DNA of 10,215 nucleotides from Deltaproteobacteria bacterium. Its GTDB lineage: Bacteria > Desulfobacterota > JAENJC01. Made by a program: the position numbers and the translations under genes. The first letter of the stretch is position 1. The number at the start of each line of letters is the position of its first letter. The DNA lies in NCBI GenBank assembly GCA_016844545.1, contig JAENJC010000103.1, forward strand, positions 1-10,215. The letters run 5' to 3'. The notes under the pieces are model-generated. The model was not told the DNA's origin, searched no databases, and was given only the letters and a program-made list of their open reading frames with translations. Below are positions 6,113 through 10,215 of the stretch, piece by piece.

Positions 6113-6467
6113 ATGTTTACTCCTGAAACGACGGCTCCTATTTGATGTTTCATGGATTGAATCTTCTCTTAAGCACGGCAACTGTAACACAAATAGAGTG
6201 TTTAATAAAGGGGTTCTTCCAGTCGATTACTATTTCCTGGTGAATAGCTGTATGGGGACCTCTGATTATCGAAATACGAAAGTATAGATCATGTTTAACT
6301 TTACGGCAGATATCAGATTTAATTTGACATTTATATTTTGGTATGTTAGGAAGCAAGGGACGGGAAGTTGAGACGGACATATTAGCATGCAGTCAGGAAT
6401 ATGTAATTTCGAGATTACCTGAAAATCTGTAAAACCTATTAAAGCTTTTTTATAAAGATAGAAGATT
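6113..6467. other. Intergenic region between divergent cytochrome operons, one doubtful small frame
   Basis: About 355 bp, AT-rich, separating the divergent cytochrome genes. It must hold their control signals. A TTGACA at 6324-6329 has no fitting -10. A minus-strand AGTATA complement (TATACT, 6286-6281) lacks a good -35. A minus-strand frame from ATG 6380 to TGA 6150 encodes 76 residues ending in a protein-like stretch (IHQEIVIDWKNPFIKHS). It has no Shine-Dalgarno and no recognised family, so it is not called as a gene. No riboswitch of the GEMM type was found on either strand by eye. Confidence 0.4.
6428..6456 (+). promoter_or_regulatory. Candidate promoter of the small gene and cytochrome operon
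   Basis: TGTAAA (6428-6433), 17 nt, then TATAAA (6451-6456). The -10 is good and the -35 poor (3 of 6), so an activator may be needed. Transcription would start near 6463, just ahead of the AGGAGGTG ribosome site. Confidence 0.35.
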
Positions 6468-6484
6468 AGGAGGTGAAATCCTCA

Positions 6485-6625
6485 TTGGTTTTTGAGCGGT
6501 TCGTTGAATGTGTTGGCACTATATCTGGTCCAAAGCCAACCTGGGGTACAGCAGGTCTGCTAATCAGTATTCACAAGTTATTTAACTTGGAAGATATTAA
6601 AATTTTGGATAGGGGGGAGATATGA
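6485..6625 (+). CDS. Small 46-residue protein, translationally coupled to the triheme cytochrome
   Basis: A full-strength Shine-Dalgarno AGGAGGTG (6468-6475) lies 9 nt ahead of a TTG at 6485. A GTG at 6473 is in frame but overlaps the ribosome site. The frame runs VFERFVECVGTISGPKPTWG, then TAGLLISIHKLFNLEDIK, and ends in a TGA that overlaps the ATG of the cytochrome gene (ATGA, 6622-6625). The perfect ribosome site and the 4-nt overlap are strong signs of real translation and coupling. I do not recognise the protein with confidence. GPxPTW followed by a hydrophobic helix recalls the N-terminus of some winged-helix regulators (DUF4443-like), in which case this would be a C-terminally truncated remnant. 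It could equally be a leader peptide. It has no signal peptide. Confidence 0.55.
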   Translation: MVFERFVECVGTISGPKPTWGTAGLLISIHKLFNLEDIKILDRGEI

Positions 6626-7011
6626 AATTAAGATTCATGTTAGTTTTGCTTTTAGGCGCCTTTGTTTTTCTATTGATGCCAAGACACTCATCTGCTGAGT
6701 ATGGGGATATCATACTTAACAAAAAGGCCGAAAGTATGAGAGCGGCGGAGGTTAAAGATGTGATGTTTCCCCACTGGTTCCATCGTATACGTTTTAAATG
6801 CAAGGTCTGTCACGAAGACATCTTTGTTCTTAAGTCGGGCGCAAACGATATTGATATGAATAAGATTATGGATGGAGAAATGTGCGGGAAGTGCCATAAT
6901 GGAATTATAGCATGGGAACCCGTTTATTGTGACAGGTGTCATTCATGGGAACCAGGCTGGGAGCCTGGGCCTGTTCAGCGTTCAAAGAAGATAAATGGAG
7001 CAGCAAAGTAG
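6622..7011 (+). CDS. Small periplasmic triheme c7-type cytochrome
   Basis: A 129-residue protein with a clear signal peptide (LRFMLVLLLGAFVFLLM, cleavage near HSSA at 25). The mature part is little more than one c7 module: VMFPHWFH (47-54, distal His 51 and 54), CKVCH (60-64), CGKCH (88-92) and CDRCH (103-107), then a short tail with a repeated WEPG. The cytoplasm-to-periplasm route implies Sec export and haem attachment by a Ccm/Ccs system, which is not in the window. The ribosome site AGGGGGGAG precedes the ATG, which overlaps the stop of the small upstream gene. The next cytochrome begins 41 nt downstream. It is simpler than its neighbours, with no DKYGLIDWA segment. Confidence 0.9.
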   Translation: MKLRFMLVLLLGAFVFLLMPRHSSAEYGDIILNKKAESMRAAEVKDVMFPHWFHRIRFKCKVCHEDIFVLKSGANDIDMNKIMDGEMCGKCHNGIIAWEPVYCDRCHSWEPGWEPGPVQRSKKINGAAK

Positions 7012-7052
7012 CTTTATCTAGAAGACAAATAGACAGAAAGGGGGTATTTTAG

Positions 7053-7784
7053 ATGACAACATATAGTAAATTTAAAAAACTGCTTCTATTCCCAGCGATT
7101 TTTTTGATTATGTTTTGTATCACTGCAGTTGCGGCAGAAAAAAAACCAGTAACTAAACCTGCTGCTCCTAAAGCTGCAGCAGCACCAGCAGCGCCAGCAG
7201 CACCAGCAGGAACCACGACATTACAGGATCCAAATAATCCATTGAATCCAATTTACCTGGATTCAAAAGGTGGTACAGCAGGCACTGGTGATATTAAAAA
7301 ATCAGGGCTTGCATCCGTAGATGCCAAGGCCGGTGCTGGATGGCACCCTGCTGCCCTTGCCTCAACAAATCTTCCAATGGATAAATATGGATTAATAGAT
7401 TGGGCGAAGGTTGTTCGGGCAAATACCGTGATTGCTCCAAGGTTTAGCCTTGATCCTGCAGCAAAGCCGGATGACGAGACAATCCTTGATATGACCATCT
7501 TATTCGAAACAAAAAGCAATTTTATGGATAACGTGCCATTCCCGCATTATATGCACACATGGTGGTTAAAATGCGAGGCGTGCCATCAGTCCGTTGGAGG
7601 ACCGATCTTTGAGATGGGCGCTGGAGCGAATAAAGTGAAGATGGTTGAAATGTCGGATGGGAAGTGGTGCGGGAGATGTCATGGGAGGGTTGCTTTCCCT
7701 CTTGCCGATTGCAGGAGATGCCACACCTGGCCAAAGGCAAAGAAACCTGACGAGACTATGACATTAAGAGCGGTGCAACAGTAG
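7053..7784 (+). CDS. Periplasmic triheme c7-type cytochrome with Ala/Pro-rich linker
   Basis: A 243-residue protein. In order: a signal peptide (hydrophobic 10-24, cleavage near AVAA), a low-complexity Lys/Ala/Pro linker (about 29-53), a Pro/Asn/Gly-rich region (LQDPNNPLNPIYLDS), and PMDKYGLIDWAKVVR followed by FSLDP. The c7 module is PFPHYMH, CEACH (174-178), CGRCH (206-210) and CRRCH (220-224). The Ala/Pro linker suggests a flexible tether reaching from the inner membrane or cell wall, though no lipobox or membrane anchor is seen. The ribosome site GAAAGGGGG is well placed. The protein is most similar to the divergent minus-strand cytochrome, indicating duplication. It sits in the middle of the plus-strand operon, 36 nt ahead of the broken fourth cytochrome. 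Confidence 0.9.
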   Translation: MTTYSKFKKLLLFPAIFLIMFCITAVAAEKKPVTKPAAPKAAAAPAAPAAPAGTTTLQDPNNPLNPIYLDSKGGTAGTGDIKKSGLASVDAKAGAGWHPAALASTNLPMDKYGLIDWAKVVRANTVIAPRFSLDPAAKPDDETILDMTILFETKSNFMDNVPFPHYMHTWWLKCEACHQSVGGPIFEMGAGANKVKMVEMSDGKWCGRCHGRVAFPLADCRRCHTWPKAKKPDETMTLRAVQQ

Positions 7785-7820
7785 GGATATAGGTATCTTA
7801 GTGCTGTATAGGGATTAATA

Positions 7821-8119
7821 ATGAATATCTTTAAAATGTTTACCTTAATTGGCTTAATCGGTATTGAGGTAATGAGCCCGCTTCATGCACTTGGTAAAGA
7901 GCCCCAGGACATCATTGTTTTTAAAGCAAATAAGGAGAGCAGGGAACTCACAATACGAAAAATAAATGTAAGGACTGTCATCCAGCCATTTTTGCAGAGA
8001 AAATAGGAACAGCTGACATTACGATGAAAAAAAATATGAGCGGTGAATACTGTGGTAAGTGCCATACAGGAGAGAAGGCTTTTGATCTTTCCAACTGTAA
8101 CCGGTGTCATAAAAAATAG
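7821..8119 (+). pseudogene. Fourth triheme c7-type cytochrome, frameshifted and missing part of the distal-His motif
   Basis: The frame from ATG 7821 gives a short signal-like N-terminus (FTLIGLIGIEVM) and EPQDIIVFKANK, then goes out of frame and stops at 8006. A frame shifted by -1 carries THNTKNKCKDCHPAIFAEK, EYCGKCHTGEKAFDLS and NCNRCHKK, ending at TAG 8117-8119: three CxxCH motifs and a normal c7 C-terminus. The break lies between about 7930 and 7945. In the other three cytochromes F-P-H-x-x-H stands six residues before the first haem Cys. Here only the second His survives in any frame and FPH is absent, so the damage seems larger than one base. It would have been the smallest cytochrome of the operon, about 99 residues. 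A sequencing error alone would not explain the missing residues. Confidence 0.75.
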
Positions 8120-8260
8120 CTGTTTTAATTTACCGCAGAGACGCTGAGTAACGCCCCCTCGCTCCCCCTCCTAAATTACCAAGAAGTTCATAAGTATTAA
8201 GGTTTTGGTTGACATTAGCCATATCAATTATGTCGTAGTAATAATTCACAATTAAGGCGC

Positions 8261-8288
8261 TTGACTGTTAATACAGTTGTGGTAAAGT
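8261..8288 (+). promoter_or_regulatory. Candidate promoter with palindromic operator ahead of the Uma2 gene
   Basis: TTGACT (8261-8266), a 16-nt spacer, and TAAAGT (8283-8288). The palindrome ACTGT-TAAT-ACAGT (8264-8277) overlaps the -35 and spacer, where a repressor would block polymerase. The region 8120-8335 otherwise holds no recognisable gene and no clear terminator for the cytochrome operon. A second TTGACA at 8209-8214 lacks a partner -10. Confidence 0.4.
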
Positions 8289-8347
8289 TCATTGTAACAT
8301 CTCAGAGCAATTTCCTAAATTGACTTCTTATAAACTTGAGGATAGTG

Positions 8348-8914
8348 ATGATTGCCGCCTTTGACACTATTGAAAAACATCATAACGCAAGATACACATA
8401 TGCCGACTACTATGCGATTCAGGACGATAAGAGGTATGAAGTCCACGAAGGAGAGCTTATGATGGTTCCTGCGCCGCTTACAGCCCATCAAAGGATTTCA
8501 AGAAAGATTGAACGCATCATTGATGACTTTGTAACAAAAAATGACCTTGGGGAGGTTTTTGATGCCCCAACGGATGTTGTCCTTGCAGAAGACGTTGTCG
8601 TCCAACCGGACATCTTGTTTATCAGTAAGGAGAGGGCAGGCATTATTGGTGAAAAGGCTGTTATGGGTGCACCGGATATGGTTGTAGAGATACTATCTCC
8701 CTCATCAATATATTCTGATACGGTAAGGAAAAAAGGGTTTTATCAAAGATATGGGGTAAGAGAGTACTGGCTTGTGTTCCCTGAAGAAAAGGCCATAGAG
8801 GTATTGACACTTGAAGGTGATCTATATAAGGAGCTTGATTCTGCAAAGGACGAAGGTAAGGTAAGGTCAAAGGTCCTCAACGGACTTGAGGTCAATATTA
8901 AGGATGTATTTTAG
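8348..8914 (+). CDS. Uma2 family (DUF820) restriction endonuclease-like protein
   Basis: A 188-residue protein. The ATG at 8348 was chosen because GAGG (8338-8341) lies 6 nt upstream. The in-frame TTG at 8336 overlaps that site. The Uma2 layout is clear: Tyr-rich N-terminus, YEVHEGELMMVPAP, an H-containing helix with QRISRKI, then VQPDILF (D88), MVVEILSPSS (E114), a K at 128/129 followed by GFYQRYGVREYWLVFPEE, and a C-terminal strand region. D88, E114 and the Lys fit a PD-(D/E)xK nuclease fold. Known: Uma2 proteins are very widespread, often multicopy, and their physiological role is not settled. No partner gene such as an antitoxin or methylase is adjacent, and the gene stands alone. Confidence 0.85.
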   Translation: MIAAFDTIEKHHNARYTYADYYAIQDDKRYEVHEGELMMVPAPLTAHQRISRKIERIIDDFVTKNDLGEVFDAPTDVVLAEDVVVQPDILFISKERAGIIGEKAVMGAPDMVVEILSPSSIYSDTVRKKGFYQRYGVREYWLVFPEEKAIEVLTLEGDLYKELDSAKDEGKVRSKVLNGLEVNIKDVF

Positions 8915-8940
8915 GACATTGGACGATTAAGGATAGTTTT

Positions 8941-8997
8941 ATACCAAGTTGCTTTTAAACATATAATTATTGCCATTACTGAAAGCTTACTTGGTAT
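8941..8997. repeat. Perfect 9-bp inverted repeat enclosing 39 bp
   Basis: ATACCAAGT (8941-8949) and ACTTGGTAT (8989-8997) are exact reverse complements around an AT-rich interior. It could be the termini of a very small mobile palindrome, a protein binding pair, or an RNA stem at the end of the Uma2 transcript. There is no T-run. Confidence 0.45.
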
Positions 8998-9006
8998 TAT
9001 GCACGG

Positions 9007-9032
9007 GCATTCAAATGTCTTTATTTGAATGC
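9007..9032. repeat. Perfect 10-bp hairpin, GCATTCAAAT / ATTTGAATGC
   Basis: The arms at 9007-9016 and 9023-9032 are exact reverse complements with a 6-nt loop (GTCTTT). No T-run follows on either strand, so it is not a standard terminator. It lies 60 nt before the lipoprotein gene and 9 nt after the inverted repeat at 8941-8997. It may be an operator or part of the same mobile palindrome. Confidence 0.5.
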
Positions 9033-9061
9033 GAATTGGTATTAGAATTCAACGATGGGCA

Positions 9062-9067
9062 TATAAT
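9062..9067 (+). promoter_or_regulatory. -10 element of the lipoprotein gene
   Basis: A consensus TATAAT lies 24 nt before the ATG at 9092, followed by the ribosome site AAGGAGG (9081-9087). The only -35-like sequence, TTGGTA (9036-9041), is 20 nt away, which is too far, so an activator may be involved. Confidence 0.4.
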
Positions 9068-9091
9068 TTTAGAATCTAAAAAGGAGGCAAT

Positions 9092-10215
9092 ATGAAAACA
9101 GGAAATGTAAGCAAGATTCTGGCAATAGTTTTATCAACGGCCGCCCTCGCGGTTTACGGCTGCGGTGGTGGTTCAAGCGGTGGTGGCGCCACAACCGGAA
9201 CCACAACCGGCGGAACGACGATTACAGGTGCAACACAGGCGAACAGCGCGGGAGCATCGGCAACCCAGACCGCATCAATAGGCTCAAATACCGGCCAGTC
9301 GCTCACGCACTGGAATATCGCTCACCACTTGCGGGAAAGGACAAACGTTTTAATAAGATGCACGCTGCACAGTTGAAGGCGTTCAAGTCGCCCATCGCCA
9401 GAAAGGCTGCATTCTTAAAGAAGGCAAAGGCAGCCGCAACTATCCATAAAGCGCCAGTCAACATCCCGAGTACACCGGTCGCATGCAATGACGGCGGGAC
9501 TCTAACCTTCAGCGGTACATACGACAATGTAGCCTCCACCTTCGCTATCAACTTTGTCTATAATGACTGCCTTGAATACGGCGAGCGTCTAAACGGCCCT
9601 ATGAGCATCAGCGGCTCCTTCTCAACAGGCAATGAGACATTTACCATTACCATCGGCGATGGAGACGGGACAATAGAAGCATTGAACACTGCCGGAGTCA
9701 TGATCGACTTCAAGGCGGAACAGTTTATGGATACCACTTATACTACGCTCTACGCCTACTATATCGCGGATATGAGCGTGAGCGCGAGCGGCGAGGTACT
9801 GTCAACAGGGTACAGCCTTACCATGACGGCCAACGGCAAAGAGAAGTACAGCGACTATACAGAGGTCTATAACATGACCTTCTCAAACCTCAAGTTCGTG
9901 AGCACCTTTGTCGCTCCGGCAACGACAAGCGCCTTCTCAGGCACCGATACGGTTGACGGCGGATTTACAGAGTCGTGGACAGGGACATCGGGCACCGAGA
10001 GCGTCAGCACTACCTTTACGAGCTTTGTCATCGCATGGAGCGTACCGGCCGGCGCAGCTTATTATGAGTTCAGCGCTGACGGAACGGTGGCCACCGACTT
10101 TACGCCGAATGCCTATTGCGGCATTGAAGGGACATGGGTCATTGACACCACCACACCAATCCAGATAGACAATAACGGCGTTCCTCTCCAGGGCGTGATG
10201 GTGATAAACTCCAAC
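9092..10215 (+). CDS. Putative secreted lipoprotein, reading frame broken near 9300-9330, C-terminus beyond window
   Basis: ATG at 9092 with AAGGAGG upstream. Residues 1-24 are a lipoprotein signal (LSTAALAVYGC, lipobox Cys24), followed by a Gly/Ser/Thr-rich linker (GGGSSGGGATTG and so on). The frame stops at 9376. The frame shifted by -1 stays open from before 9301 to the window end and reads as a continuous protein: KRFNKMHAAQLKAFKSPIAR, then a CNDGGTLTFSGTYDNVASTF beta-strand region with paired cysteines (CNDG, YNDC), and Thr/Ser-rich strands (FTITIGDGDGTIE, SLTMTANGK, FSADGT). I do not recognise the family. Codon use in the second frame (GGC, ACC and AGC rich) continues that of the first part, supporting one gene. 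The lipobox implies membrane anchoring and the beta-rich body an extracytoplasmic role. No haem motif is seen. Confidence 0.65.

Noticed and set aside
6113..6190. N-terminal extension of the minus-strand cytochrome to 6190
   Set aside because: No ribosome site there, and the extension would place 26 charged residues before the signal peptide. The ATG at 6112 has AGGAG and a normal signal sequence directly after it.
6512..6531. Sigma54-like TTGGCAC upstream of the triheme cytochrome
   Set aside because: The -12 half lacks the required GC (it reads CTGGTC), and the site lies inside the coupled small gene.
6113..6621. GEMM (c-di-GMP or cGAMP) riboswitch ahead of the cytochromes, as known in Geobacter
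   Set aside because: I looked for the conserved GCAAACC and GACGCAAAGCC cores. Only an unrelated CCAAAGCCAACC is present, without the paired elements.
9303..10168. Frames at 9303-9551 (minus) and 9908-10168 (plus)
   Set aside because: Both are shadows of the lipoprotein frame, which is open to the window end with coherent codon use and beta-strand pattern.
1..10215. CRISPR array, rRNA, complete tRNA, transposase or integrase gene
   Set aside because: No regularly spaced repeats, no rRNA-like stretches, no full cloverleaf and no recombinase motif were seen. Mobile-element evidence is limited to the tRNA remnant and the RadC-like passenger.

Overview
The window looks like chromosome from an anaerobic, cytochrome-rich Gram-negative bacterium. 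Nitrospirota or a Desulfobacterota/Geobacter-like lineage is my best guess, inferred from gene content: a DUF3343 protein, a zapB-zapA pair, an RpoH-type sigma factor, a PKTIDND-type phosphofructokinase, a DsbC-like protein carrying a CxxCH motif, and a cluster of triheme c7-type cytochromes. No taxonomic marker was tested.

Layout. (1) 1-638 is the right end of an integrated mobile element. It holds a minus-strand RadC/JAB-domain gene cut by the window edge, preceded by a minus-strand hairpin terminator and a pair of direct repeats. The element ends in the anticodon loop of tRNA-Thr(CGT): only the 3' part of that tRNA (639-684) and its terminator (695-727) are present, so this is a presumed attR. 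(2) 743-4600 is housekeeping sequence: a DUF3343 gene, convergent zapA and zapB (minus strand, one good sigma70-type promoter), then a plus-strand run of an RNase Z-like hydrolase, an rpoH-type sigma factor with one reading-frame break, and pfkA. (3) 4740-8119 is a periplasmic redox block. Two separately promoted minus-strand genes encode a DsbC-like protein lacking its catalytic CxxC and a triheme cytochrome. Across a roughly 370-bp gap a plus-strand operon runs: a 46-codon small gene with a perfect Shine-Dalgarno, a triheme cytochrome overlapping it by ATGA, a second triheme cytochrome with an Ala/Pro linker, and a broken fourth triheme cytochrome. (4) 8120-10215 is accessory sequence: a solitary Uma2-family nuclease-like gene behind a palindromic operator candidate, a small region with two perfect inverted repeats, and a lipoprotein gene with a reading-frame break that runs off the window.

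How the genes fit together. The cytochromes share a heme module (FPHxxH, then three CxxCH motifs), and two share a PxDKYGLIDWA segment, so the cluster grew by duplication. They probably form a periplasmic electron-transfer set. The partner oxidoreductase is not in the window.

The strongest oddities are the missing catalytic motif of the DsbC-like protein, three reading-frame breaks all in the same direction (rpoH, fourth cytochrome, lipoprotein), and the coupled small gene ahead of the cytochromes. The frame breaks may be sequence or assembly errors. The losses in the DsbC-like protein and the fourth cytochrome are harder to explain that way, because recognisable family residues are absent in every frame. 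I did not find a convincing wholly new system. The best candidates for something undescribed are the small coupled gene and the haem-motif DsbC-like protein without an active site.
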